This document shows, piece by piece, positions 15,760 to 23,431 of a DNA stretch of 64,000 bases. The notes under the pieces were generated by a model. That model was not told where the DNA came from and made no database searches. It saw nothing but the letters and a program-made list of their open reading frames with translations. Location: positions 248,001 through 312,000 of the forward strand of contig JAXLXE010000004.1 of NCBI GenBank assembly GCA_046328115.1, read 5' to 3'. Origin of the DNA: JAXLXE01 sp046328115. Its GTDB lineage: Bacteria > Chloroflexota > UBA6077 > JACCZL01. A program made the position numbers and the translations under genes. Every line of letters starts with the position of its first letter. Positions within the stretch are counted from its first letter, which is position 1.

Positions 15760-16830
15760 ATGGGCGCATCACTGGTTGACGGGGCAAAGCTGGAATCGCT
15801 GCTCACGCGGGCCGTGGGTGACCTGTCCGCCGGGTACGGCGGCGTGATGGTGAGCCTGGGCTCAAAGCTGGGCCTGTACAAAGCGATGGCTGGAGCCGGG
15901 CCAATCACCTCTCAGGAGGTCGCGGCACGCAGCGGGTGCTCCGAGCGCTACGTCCGAGAGTGGTTGAGCGCCCAGGTCGCGGGCGGCTACGTTGACTATC
16001 ACCCGGTGAGCGGCAGCTACGAGCTCTCGCCGGAACAGGCAATGGTCCTGGCCGATGAAGCGAGTCCGGTCTTCCTACCCAACGCGTGGCAGGTGCCGGC
16101 GTCCATGTGGTTCGACGAGGCCAAGGCCATTGACGCCTTCCGCACCGGCAAGGGGGTGGCCTGGGGCGACCACGACAGCCGCCTGCACGAAGGGGTGGCG
16201 GCCTTCTACCGCAACGCCTACCGTGGCAGCCTGGTATCCGAGTGGCTGCCGTCGCTTGACGGCGTGGTGGCGCGGCTAGACGCCGGCATTGATGTGGCCG
16301 ACGTGGGCTGCGGACACGGCCACTCCAGCGTCCTCATGGCGGAAGCCTTCCCTAAATCGCGCTTCCACGGCTTTGACACGCATGGCCCCTCTATCCAGCG
16401 AGCCCGCCAGGTGGCAGACGCGGCCGGTGTGGGCGGCCGGGTGAGTTTCGAGACATCGGGAGCAACGGACTACCCTGACCGGGGCTACGGGCTCATCTGC
16501 TTCTTTGATTGCCTGCACGACATGGGTGACCCGGTGGCAGTCGCCCGTCACGCCGCCACGGTGCTCGGCCCCGGCGGCACCGTGCTGCTGGTGGAGCCGT
16601 TCGCCAACGATCGGCTGGAAGACAACGTCAACCCGGTGGCGCGCATGTACTACGCCGCGTCAACAGTCCTCTGCGCGGCTCACTCCACCGCGGACGGCGG
16701 GCGTCTGGTGCTCGGCGCGCAGGCGGGAGAGGCTCGGCTGGCAGAGGTATTTCGGAAAGCAGGGTTTGCGCATTTCCGCCGAGCGGCCGCCACTCCCTTC
16801 AACTTGATCCTGGAGGCACGAATCCGCTAG
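15760..16830 (+). CDS. Class I SAM-dependent methyltransferase with N-terminal winged helix
   Basis: A 356-residue protein of the O-methyltransferase/Rv2258c-like type. Residues about 20-90 form a winged-helix dimerisation domain (GVMVSLGSKLGLYKAMAGAG, EVAARSGCSERYVREWLSAQ). The catalytic Rossmann domain contains DVADVGCGHGHSSVLMAEAF (motif I), FHGFDTHGPSI (acidic residue for ribose), GLICFFDCLHDMGDP, and LGPGGTVLLVEP. ATG 15760 is preferred because of the GGAGGTG site; an in-frame ATG at 15694 is possible. The substrate is unknown. The stop is followed almost at once by a GNAT frame. Confidence 0.82.
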   Translation: MGASLVDGAKLESLLTRAVGDLSAGYGGVMVSLGSKLGLYKAMAGAGPITSQEVAARSGCSERYVREWLSAQVAGGYVDYHPVSGSYELSPEQAMVLADEASPVFLPNAWQVPASMWFDEAKAIDAFRTGKGVAWGDHDSRLHEGVAAFYRNAYRGSLVSEWLPSLDGVVARLDAGIDVADVGCGHGHSSVLMAEAFPKSRFHGFDTHGPSIQRARQVADAAGVGGRVSFETSGATDYPDRGYGLICFFDCLHDMGDPVAVARHAATVLGPGGTVLLVEPFANDRLEDNVNPVARMYYAASTVLCAAHSTADGGRLVLGAQAGEARLAEVFRKAGFAHFRRAAATPFNLILEARIR

Positions 16831-16833
16831 ATC

Positions 16834-17463
16834 ATGAGCAGAACGCCGGCCAGGCGGTGGACTCCAGGCGGTCCAGCGGCGCGTCCCGCGCCGGCGAGCG
16901 GCAGCGATCAGGCAGCCACGGGGACGGTCAGATCTGACCGTCCCCGTGAAGCCTGTTCTGCTCCCAGCAATCCCATCAGCCTCGGACCAATCCCACACTG
17001 GACTGAGCGCATCCGTCCGCTTGACCCCGACGACGTACCGTCCGTGGTGCGTCTGTCGCTCGCGGCATGGGAACCGGTCTTTCGGTCATTCCGCCAGGTG
17101 CTCGGCCAGGAGATCTACGATCGGCTCTTTCCTCACTGGGCATCCAGCCAGGCCGCGGACGTAGAGAGCGCCTGCACGAACGAGAAGTACGCCGTGTGGG
17201 TTGCTGACGTTGACGGTGTCGTCGCCGGTTTCGTCGCCTTGGAGACCGATGAGCAAACGAAGATCGGCGTGGTGCACATGCCGGCGGTTGACCCGGCCCA
17301 TCAGAACCAGGGGCTGGGGACTCGCCTCAACCTGTTCGCACTCGACCGCCTCCAGGACGCCGGCAGGGAGCTAGCGCAGGTAGGTACCGGCGGTGATCCC
17401 GGTCACGCCGCGGCACGCCGCACGTACGAGAAGGCCGGCTACACGGCACTCCCAGCCATCTAG
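16834..17463 (+). CDS. GNAT-family N-acetyltransferase
   Basis: From about 17005 on, the frame encodes a GNAT: IRPLDPDDVPSVVRLSLAAW, VWVADVDGVVAGFVAL, VVHMPAVDPAHQNQGLGTRL (acetyl-CoA Q-x-x-G-x-G/A loop) and HAAARRTYEKAGYTALP. GNATs transfer acetyl groups to amines; the substrate is unknown. The start is uncertain. The only in-frame ATG (16834) would translate a Pro/Arg-rich stretch and a perfect 32-bp palindrome, and has no ribosome site, whereas no ATG, GTG or TTG lies closer to the domain. The palindrome may therefore have displaced the original start. Confidence 0.7.
   Translation: MSRTPARRWTPGGPAARPAPASGSDQAATGTVRSDRPREACSAPSNPISLGPIPHWTERIRPLDPDDVPSVVRLSLAAWEPVFRSFRQVLGQEIYDRLFPHWASSQAADVESACTNEKYAVWVADVDGVVAGFVALETDEQTKIGVVHMPAVDPAHQNQGLGTRLNLFALDRLQDAGRELAQVGTGGDPGHAAARRTYEKAGYTALPAI
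16917..16948. repeat. Perfect 32-bp palindrome
   Basis: CACGGGGACGGTCAGATC followed by its exact complement continues without a spacer and is self-complementary over 32 nt. It could act as a terminator for the methyltransferase gene ending at 16830, or be a mobile palindromic unit. It lies inside the only available reading frame of the following GNAT. Confidence 0.7.
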
Positions 17464-17532
17464 TACTACAAGGCGCTCCGCCCCAGGCACGACGTGAACG
17501 CGTAAAAAGCCCCGCAAGCCAAAAACCGTCGC

Positions 17533-17607
17533 TGGTGAGGGCGCAGGGATTCGAACCCTGAACCTTGGGCTTAAAAGGCCCCTGCTCTGCCGTTGAGCTA
17601 CGCCCCC
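17533..17607 (-). tRNA. tRNA-Lys (anticodon TTT)
   Basis: The minus strand folds into a complete cloverleaf. The acceptor stem is GGGGGCG / CGCCCTC (one G-T pair). The D arm is GCTC...GAGC, the anticodon stem is GGGGC...GCCCA with loop CTTTTAA, and the T arm is CAGGG-TTCGAAT-CCCTG. An A discriminator and an encoded CCA follow. The anticodon TTT decodes AAA/AAG. There is one imperfect pair at the base of the anticodon stem. Confidence 0.93.
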
Positions 17608-17812
17608 TACCGCGCCAATTCTAGCAGCCGCATGATCGCCGCCCTCCAGAGGGCCGGAATGGAACGCGCCGGGCACGCATTGCGTCTTTTTCTCTAGGTG
17701 GCTCAATCGGGGGCATGCTACGATCCGTCCTGGTGACGATCAGGCCACGGCCCTTCGCCCGGGCTCAGCGCCCGCTCAGAAGCCAACAAGAAACTGAGTA
17801 GCTGGCATACAC

Positions 17813-18748
17813 ATGATCGCGCGATACCTTCTCTTATTGGTCCTCGCGACCAGTCTCCTCGCGGGCTGCCGCGCACCCGGGCCGGGGTCCGTTTCCGGCC
17901 AGATCAAGGCCATTGGCGCCGACGGCGCCGTAAAGACGCTGGCCGGCGCCCAGATCATCCTGCGCGGGCAGCGCGACACGTTCACCGCGGTATCCAACGA
18001 CCCCGGCGAATCAGCCACCGGCACCGCTGCCTACAACTACAAGCTAGATAAGGTGCCGGCCGGGCGCTACACCATGGCCGTCACACCGCCCGCGGATGCC
18101 GGGCTCCAGCCAGAGTCTGACATCACCCTGGAGGTGAAGGCGGATGAGCTGTACCCGCAGAGCGTGCTGCTGCTGCCCACTGGCATCGCCAAGCCGCGAC
18201 CGCTAGCTCCTTCCGAGCTGAATGCCGGCGAGACCGGCTACGTGAATTCACAGGGTCAGCGCGTGGTCTACCAGGGCGGCGGGATCGACGCCACCGACAT
18301 CATGCTGATGTACCTGCTGTGGCACAACCCGCCAATGTACGGCTACGGCGCGCCGCCGGTCATCATCACGGGTGGCTACGGATCCAGCACGCCGACCTAC
18401 CGAGTGGATCCGCCGCCCACGACCAGCTCAACGGGCGGACAGACCATCACCCAGCGCGCGCCGTCCGTGCCGGGGCAGGGCTCCACAAGACCCAGCTCCG
18501 CGCCGTCCACCGGCAGCGCACCCACCTACCGATCCCCGAGCAACACGGGCTCCGGCAGCACCAGTGGCTCCACCAGTGGCTCGTCTAGCTCATCGAGCAG
18601 CTCGTCTTCTGGCGGCTCCACGACGACCACGACGCGCCCATCAACCGGCACATCTTCTGGCTCCCAGGGCGTCACGAGACCGTCTGGATCGACCTCGTCA
18701 TCGCCCTCCCGGAGCTCCAGCGGCTCCAGCAGCGGGGGGCGGAAGTAG
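17813..18748 (+). CDS. Lipoprotein with Ser/Thr-rich low-complexity tail
   Basis: A 311-residue predicted lipoprotein: a hydrophobic leader with lipobox LLAGC (Cys19), then a carboxypeptidase-regulatory/Ig-like beta domain (GSVSGQIKAIG ... YNYKLDKVPAGRYTMAV ... LYPQSVLLL). A short hydrophobic/aromatic segment with ATDIMLMYLLWHNPPMYGYG follows. The last 120 residues are Ser/Thr/Gly/Pro-rich, including a run of about ten serines, and end GGRK. It looks surface-anchored with a flexible stalk. A TACGAT -10-like box lies at 17719. It is the first gene of a co-directional group with a membrane protein, an ICMT-like enzyme and a DUF350-like protein. Confidence 0.75.
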   Translation: MIARYLLLLVLATSLLAGCRAPGPGSVSGQIKAIGADGAVKTLAGAQIILRGQRDTFTAVSNDPGESATGTAAYNYKLDKVPAGRYTMAVTPPADAGLQPESDITLEVKADELYPQSVLLLPTGIAKPRPLAPSELNAGETGYVNSQGQRVVYQGGGIDATDIMLMYLLWHNPPMYGYGAPPVIITGGYGSSTPTYRVDPPPTTSSTGGQTITQRAPSVPGQGSTRPSSAPSTGSAPTYRSPSNTGSGSTSGSTSGSSSSSSSSSSGGSTTTTTRPSTGTSSGSQGVTRPSGSTSSSPSRSSSGSSSGGRK

Positions 18749-18867
18749 CTGCACCCGTCCGGCGGCAGTAGACTTCGACTCGGCCGCGTCATCGCATCTG
18801 GCGTCTCCCGAACTCAGGCTCACTCACCCTACCTACTTACTTACCTACTCTATCTAGAGGTGCATCC

Positions 18868-19698
18868 ATGTCCGCTGGAGGTCTCGTCTTGCTGATCGTG
18901 ATCGTGGGCATCATCGGGATTGCTGGGTACCTCACCATGAGCCAGTCCGACATGGCCAGCCGGTTCCGTCGCTTGATTCGGATGAACCTGGACAAGGACG
19001 CGGACGAGCAGACCGGCCTCCCGCCACGCCGCAACGCGATGTGGGGGGCCGACCCGGACCGCACCAATGAGGCAGCCGAGATCGAGAAGTACACGGGGGT
19101 CATTCGAAAGGGTGAGGCGTTCACCATCGTGTCAAACGACGCGTCCTACTGGGGCGCTAGCGGGTTCGACGTGGAGGGCCTGGTCATCGGCGTGGCGGAG
19201 TGCGAGACGGCGGACGCGGGCGGCAACTTCCAGTTTCGCTACTGCATGATCGAAGCGACCCCCGGGACTCCGAACACGCTGATCATCGAGGGGGACGCGC
19301 CGGCCACGTCCGTGGCGTACCTCGGGAAGGCGTATGCGCCAGATGAGGAGATCGGCGGGGTGCGGGCGGGCCAGGTGATCAACCAGCTCGTGGAGGAGCG
19401 GCGGGTGTACCGAGACTCCGGCGCCAACGAGCGACCGGTGGACCTGCCGCCCTATGAGAACGCCACCATCATCGCGGCGCGCTACGACGGCAGCCTCTCC
19501 CTGCTGGAATACGAGCCGGGCAAGGGCTACCTGCCGGTGAGCGCCGCCAATCCCCAGGGCGCGCGCTACGCGGACATGACCGTGCGGCTGGACGACAGCG
19601 GCTGGCTGGTGCGGCTGGTTGAGGTAGGAGCCTACTCGTTCCTTCTGGAGCTGGAGCCGATCAAGCTGTCTGAGCTGACGGTCCACCACGTGGCGTAA
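18868..19698 (+). CDS. Single-pass membrane protein of unknown function
   Basis: A 276-residue protein with one N-terminal transmembrane helix (GGLVLLIVIVGIIGIAGYL), a basic juxtamembrane part (RFRRLIRMN) and a soluble beta-rich domain. Notable segments are GEAFTIVSNDASYWGASGFD, GNFQFRYCMIEATPGTPNTL, ATIIAARYDGSLSLLEYEPG and LLELEPIKLSELTVHHVA. The overall look recalls DUF4178-type proteins that travel with DUF350, but I cannot assign it firmly. The spacing of 119 nt after the lipoprotein and 27 nt before the ICMT-like gene suggests an operon with envelope-related function. Confidence 0.7.
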   Translation: MSAGGLVLLIVIVGIIGIAGYLTMSQSDMASRFRRLIRMNLDKDADEQTGLPPRRNAMWGADPDRTNEAAEIEKYTGVIRKGEAFTIVSNDASYWGASGFDVEGLVIGVAECETADAGGNFQFRYCMIEATPGTPNTLIIEGDAPATSVAYLGKAYAPDEEIGGVRAGQVINQLVEERRVYRDSGANERPVDLPPYENATIIAARYDGSLSLLEYEPGKGYLPVSAANPQGARYADMTVRLDDSGWLVRLVEVGAYSFLLELEPIKLSELTVHHVA

Positions 19699-19725
19699 GC
19701 GCTCTGCCGCCTCCGGGCCAGCGCT

Positions 19726-20358
19726 ATGCGTCACGCCATCCAGACCACGCTGGTGTCGCTTGGCCCAGCGGTGTACTTCTGCTGGCTGATCTACCAGCAG
19801 GTGCGGGCTGACTGGCCAGTGCTCGTCGAGCCGGGCCTGGATCTTGAGACCGCGCTTTCCCTGGCGGCCGTGCTGTACTTGCTGGTGCTGCTGGCCAGCT
19901 ACTGGCGCAAGCCGCCGGTGCTGGCCGGCCGGGCGGACTGGCGGGCGGTGCTGGTGACAGCAGTAGCGATCGACGCGCTGGGCCTCAGCGCGGGCCAGCC
20001 GGTGACGCATGAGACGCTGGTGCCGGTGGCGCTGGCTCTGACCCTGGCAGGGACGTTGCTGGCACTCTGGGCGGCGGTGACACTTGGACAATCATTCAGC
20101 CTGTTGCCACAGGCACGGACGCTGGTGGTGGCTGGTCCGTACCGGTTCGTCCGTCATCCGATGTACCTGGGAGGCTTGCTAATCACCCTGGCCGAGCTGG
20201 TGGCGAGGATGTCCCCAGCGGTCGTGGGTCTCAACGTGGTCTTTGTGGGCGCCCAGCTCATCCGCATGCGCTACGAGGAGGAGGTCTTGACTGCCGCGTT
20301 CGCCGACTACGCCGCGTACCGCGCGCGGACTCCGGCGCTCTTTCCGGGCATTGCGTGA
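19726..20358 (+). CDS. Isoprenylcysteine carboxyl methyltransferase-family membrane protein
   Basis: A 210-residue polytopic protein (about five hydrophobic segments). It carries the ICMT/phospholipid-methyltransferase signature LVVAGPYRFVRHPMYLGGLL and the downstream helix RMRYEEEVLTAAFADYAAYRA with the conserved E-E and Y-x-x-Y. These enzymes methylate lipids or small thiols/amines with SAM at the membrane; the bacterial substrates are mostly unknown. It is embedded in a four-gene group of envelope proteins. Confidence 0.82.
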   Translation: MRHAIQTTLVSLGPAVYFCWLIYQQVRADWPVLVEPGLDLETALSLAAVLYLLVLLASYWRKPPVLAGRADWRAVLVTAVAIDALGLSAGQPVTHETLVPVALALTLAGTLLALWAAVTLGQSFSLLPQARTLVVAGPYRFVRHPMYLGGLLITLAELVARMSPAVVGLNVVFVGAQLIRMRYEEEVLTAAFADYAAYRARTPALFPGIA

Positions 20359-20429
20359 GCGTTACGCACCTGTCATCCTGAATCAACCGCGGACTTCGTC
20401 AAACCGACTCATGGAGCGGGGAGGTACTG

Positions 20430-20888
20430 GTGGACCTGCTGGGCGACGTGCTCTTTACGACCGAGATGGTGCTGATCGGCGCCGTGATCGCGCTGATCCT
20501 CTCCGTGGCCACCTCCATCTTGTTCCTGCAGCAGGGCTGGGGCCAGATCCGCAAGGCGGTGGTGGAGGATGACAACGCTGCCTACGGCATCCTGACGGGC
20601 GCGGTGTTCGTAGCCGTCTGCGCGCTGGTGGGTGTGGCGAACCGTCAGAGCATTACTCCCGTGTGGGATCCCACGCTGGCGGAGCGCCTCAGCTTCACCA
20701 TTGGCTGGGTCCTCTACGGCCAGGTCCTGTCGTTCATCCTGTGCTACTTCTTCAACTGGCTGCTGTTCGGCCTGACGCCCGCGGCGGTCCGACGGGAGCT
20801 GCAGGAGGACCACAACCCCAGCGTGGCAGCGGTGTGCGGCCTCATCTACGTGGGCGTTTCCATGCTGGTGGTCTTCCGCATCCTCTGA
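20430..20888 (+). CDS. DUF350-like membrane protein
   Basis: A 152-residue protein with four predicted membrane segments: MVLIGAVIALILSVATSILF, AYGILTGAVFVAVCALVGVA, LSFTIGWVLYGQVLSFILCY and AAVCGLIYVGVSMLVVF. The two-fold 'DDNAAYGILTGAVF' / 'DHNPSVAAVCGLIYVG' repeat is typical of DUF350 (N-x-A-x-G/A...G within each half). DUF350 proteins occur in envelope-stress and PspA-associated loci. GTG 20430 follows a strong GGGGAGGT site. A bidirectional terminator follows. Confidence 0.75.
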   Translation: MDLLGDVLFTTEMVLIGAVIALILSVATSILFLQQGWGQIRKAVVEDDNAAYGILTGAVFVAVCALVGVANRQSITPVWDPTLAERLSFTIGWVLYGQVLSFILCYFFNWLLFGLTPAAVRRELQEDHNPSVAAVCGLIYVGVSMLVVFRIL

Positions 20889-20911
20889 AACCGGACACGT
20901 GCGGAACGAAG

Positions 20912-20942
20912 AAACACCCCCGGGCCAGGCCCGGGGGTGTTT
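20912..20942. terminator. Bidirectional terminator
   Basis: A 15-bp stem, AAACACCCCCGGGCC / GGCCCGGGGGTGTTT, lies between two convergent genes. It has A-rich and T-rich flanks that serve as U-tracts in both directions. Confidence 0.85.
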
Positions 20943-20963
20943 GCTGTCTGGTGCTAGGCGCGC

Positions 20964-21302
20964 TCAGCCGGGGCGCGCTCCGCACGAGCAGCCGCCGCCG
21001 CATCCGCCGGCCGGCGCGGCGTTGGGGTTGTTGATGGTGAAGCCCTTGCCCATCAGGCCATCCACGTAGTCGATCTCCGCGCCTTCGACGTACGGTGCGC
21101 TCTGCGAGTCAACCACGATCTTGACACCCGCTACTTCCTGCAGGGTGTCCTCAGGCCGCGTGGCGTCATCCAGCGCCATGCCGTAGGCGGGGCCGGAGCA
21201 GCTCATTCCACGCACAAAGACACGGAGCATATGGTCCGACTTGTCCTGCTCGGTGAGCAGCTCCAGGACCTTGGACGAGGCGTTTTCGGTGATGGTGATC
21301 AT
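20964..21302 (-). CDS. A-type iron-sulfur cluster carrier (ErpA/IscA family)
   Basis: A 112-residue protein: VLRVFVRGMSCSGPAYGMAL (Cys35), VDSQSAPYVEGAEIDYVDGL, GKGFTINNPNA, and a C-terminal Cys motif CGGGCSCG (Cys101, Cys105, Cys107). A-type carriers hold a 2Fe-2S or 4Fe-4S cluster through one N-terminal Cys and a C-terminal C-x-C and pass it to apo-enzymes. Here the tail has an extra Cys and an alanine/glycine-rich linker. It is a single gene, consistent with supporting the many Fe-S and ferredoxin-linked enzymes such as the KorAB complex in this window. Confidence 0.9.
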   Translation of the reverse strand: MITITENASSKVLELLTEQDKSDHMLRVFVRGMSCSGPAYGMALDDATRPEDTLQEVAGVKIVVDSQSAPYVEGAEIDYVDGLMGKGFTINNPNAAPAGGCGGGCSCGARPG

Positions 21303-21485
21303 GCTGGCCCTCTTTCAGTCCCCCGTGTGGACGCCCTGAACGGGTCTGTCCCAAAGCTAGTCTAAAGCAACGGCAATCCCCCGGCCAATAACCCAGCCGT
21401 CACGAGGCCAGCACTGTGCACGCTGCCCAAATGTGGTGCTCGCAACGCTGTCAAACGGCGCGCTCTCAGGCCCGGAACCCGATGC

Positions 21486-21491
21486 TATACT
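21486..21491 (+). promoter_or_regulatory. Candidate -10 box (TATACT) of the peptide ABC operon
   Basis: TGC-TATACT (extended -10 style) lies about 114 nt before the solute-binding protein start. The -35 region is not clear. An identical TATACT precedes the iron transporter operon at 42421. Confidence 0.5.
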
Positions 21492-21604
21492 GCGCCAATC
21501 GGTCGATCCGCGGCGGTCACCCAGGGATGACGGGCGCGGACGCGGCCCGGTCAACAGCCAGTGTGGGCTGCGAGAGGCCCACCTCGTGCGAGGAGGTCGC
21601 TACC

Positions 21605-23377
21605 ATGCGCGTCGTCGATGGGGAACATCTCGAACGACTCCTCTGGGAGTACCGACGTGGCAGGCTGAGCCGCCGCGGATTCGTGCAGGCGCTGGGCACC
21701 ACCAGCATCGTGCTGGCCGGCTCCAGCCTGGCCGCCTGCGGCCCCACCCCGCCGCCAGCCGCCCCAGCCGAGAAGGCAAAGCCGGCTGAGGCCGCGAAGC
21801 CCGCCGCGGCGGCCACCAGTGCCCCGGCGGCAGCAGCGGCACCCCCCGCCGCCCCGGCCGCGGCGGCGAAGCCAGCCGCCGCGACCGCGGCCAGTGGTAA
21901 GGACAGCATCGTGCTGGTGTTCGGCTCAGACGTGACCAGCATGGACCCGCACAACCACTTGCTGCGCGAGGGCATCAAGCTTTTCTATCACCTGTTCGAC
22001 AACCTGGGCGTGCGCAGCTACGACACCAACAAGATCGGTCCGTGGTTGGCCAAGAGCTGGAAGGCCACGAGCGAGCTCACCTGGGAGATGGAGCTGCGCG
22101 ACGACGTGGTCTTCCACAACGGTGACAAGTTCACGGCGGAGACGGTCAAGGCCAATCTGGACCGCGTGCTCAATCCGGAGAACAAGATCCCACAGCGCGG
22201 CAACTGGGAGGCCATCGACAAGGTCGAGGTAGCCGGTCCCAACAAGGTCATCTGGTACACCAAGAAGCCATACCCGGTCTTCGTAGAACGGCTTCAGAAC
22301 CTCCAGTTTGTCTCTGAGAAGGTGCTCAAAGAGAAGGGCCCGCAGTTCCTGGCGGAGAACGCGATCGGCACGGGGCCGTACAAGTTCATCAAGTGGGAGC
22401 GCGGCGTAGAGATCCAGATGGAGCGCAACGACCAGTACTGGGGGCCCAAAGCTGCCTTCAAGAACGCGTTCGTGCGCATCATCAAGGACCCGGCGACGGC
22501 CGTGGCAGAGCTGCTCGCGGGACGCGTGGACATCGTGCCGGCCTTTCCCATCGACCAGGTCAAAACCCTGGAGAGCTCCGGCGCGGGCTACGTGACCAAG
22601 GCGGACATCCTCCGCACGGTGTTCATCGGTCTAGACGCCATGGGGCGCACCGGGCCCAACCCGTTCACCGAGAAGGAAGTCCGCGTGGCGGCAAACCACG
22701 CCATCGACAAAGACGGCTACATCAAGAAGCTCCAGGCTGGCGGCCTCCTCGCGCCCGGAAACGTCAGCAAGCTAGCGTTTGGCTTCGACTCGAGCGTTGA
22801 GCCGTACAAGTACGACCCCAAGCTCGCCGAGGACATGCTGGAGAAGGCCGGCTGGAAGAAGGGCGCGGACGGCGTGCGCGAGAAGGGTGGCCAGAAGCTG
22901 GACATCCGCTTCCTGACCGGTACCAGCACCGTGCCAAACGTGAAGCAGGTGTACGAGGCGATGGCCCAGGATCTCCAGACCGTGGGCTTCAAGGTGAACA
23001 TCCAGTTCATCCCTGACAGCACCACCCGCGTGAACCAGGTGAGCGACGGCAAGGGCGGGCCGATGTTTAGCTGGGACTGGGGCTACTACTCCGTGTTTGA
23101 CGCGGATGGGATCCTCTGGGACATCCACCACTCCAGCGCGCCGCTGTCCTATTGGCACAGCAAGGAGCTGGACAGCTTGCTGGAGCAGGGCCGCCAGACG
23201 CTGGACGAGGCCAAGCGAAAAGAGGTGTACTCCAAGGCGCAGAAGATGCTGCGGGATGAGGCGGTGGTGCTGTTCTGCTGGTCCGCCACGTCCGTGTGGG
23301 GCGTGAACAGCAAGATCGACTGGCAGGGACGGGCGGACGAAATCGACCGTCTGTTCGAGGCGAAGCCCAAGGGCTAG
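21605..23377 (+). CDS. ABC transporter solute-binding lipoprotein, family 5 (peptide/nickel type)
   Basis: A 590-residue periplasmic or surface binding protein. The leader contains a twin-arginine-like SRRGFVQALG, a hydrophobic core and lipobox SLAAC. An Ala/Pro/Lys-rich linker of about 60 residues precedes the SBP_bac_5 fold (DVTSMDPHNHLLREG, LAKSWKATSELTWEMELRDD, VVFHNGDKFTAETVKANLDR, GTGPYKFIKWERGVEIQMER). ATG 21605 is chosen because of the GAGGAGGT site; upstream in-frame codons would destroy the leader. It is the first gene of an operon with two permeases. Ligands may be oligopeptides, nickel chelates or sugars. Confidence 0.92.
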   Translation: MRVVDGEHLERLLWEYRRGRLSRRGFVQALGTTSIVLAGSSLAACGPTPPPAAPAEKAKPAEAAKPAAAATSAPAAAAAPPAAPAAAAKPAAATAASGKDSIVLVFGSDVTSMDPHNHLLREGIKLFYHLFDNLGVRSYDTNKIGPWLAKSWKATSELTWEMELRDDVVFHNGDKFTAETVKANLDRVLNPENKIPQRGNWEAIDKVEVAGPNKVIWYTKKPYPVFVERLQNLQFVSEKVLKEKGPQFLAENAIGTGPYKFIKWERGVEIQMERNDQYWGPKAAFKNAFVRIIKDPATAVAELLAGRVDIVPAFPIDQVKTLESSGAGYVTKADILRTVFIGLDAMGRTGPNPFTEKEVRVAANHAIDKDGYIKKLQAGGLLAPGNVSKLAFGFDSSVEPYKYDPKLAEDMLEKAGWKKGADGVREKGGQKLDIRFLTGTSTVPNVKQVYEAMAQDLQTVGFKVNIQFIPDSTTRVNQVSDGKGGPMFSWDWGYYSVFDADGILWDIHHSSAPLSYWHSKELDSLLEQGRQTLDEAKRKEVYSKAQKMLRDEAVVLFCWSATSVWGVNSKIDWQGRADEIDRLFEAKPKG

Positions 23378-23381
23378 GCGC

Positions 23382-23421
23382 TCGCCCGCGCCAACGCCCG
23401 TCTGGGCGTTGGCGCGGGCGA
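23382..23421 (+). other. Intercistronic mRNA hairpin after the binding-protein gene
   Basis: A perfect 18-bp stem starting TCGCCCGCGCCAACGCCC, with loop GTCT, fills the gap between the binding-protein stop and the permease ATG. It has no U-tract. Such hairpins typically protect the 3' end of the abundant binding-protein mRNA or partly attenuate readthrough. The iron importer has the equivalent at 43728. Confidence 0.75.
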
Positions 23422-23431
23422 ACCGTCCGAC

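Noticed and set aside
20370..20405. Fragment TGTCATCCTGAATC as another copy of the dispersed repeat
   Set aside because: Only a short prefix matches. Not enough to call.
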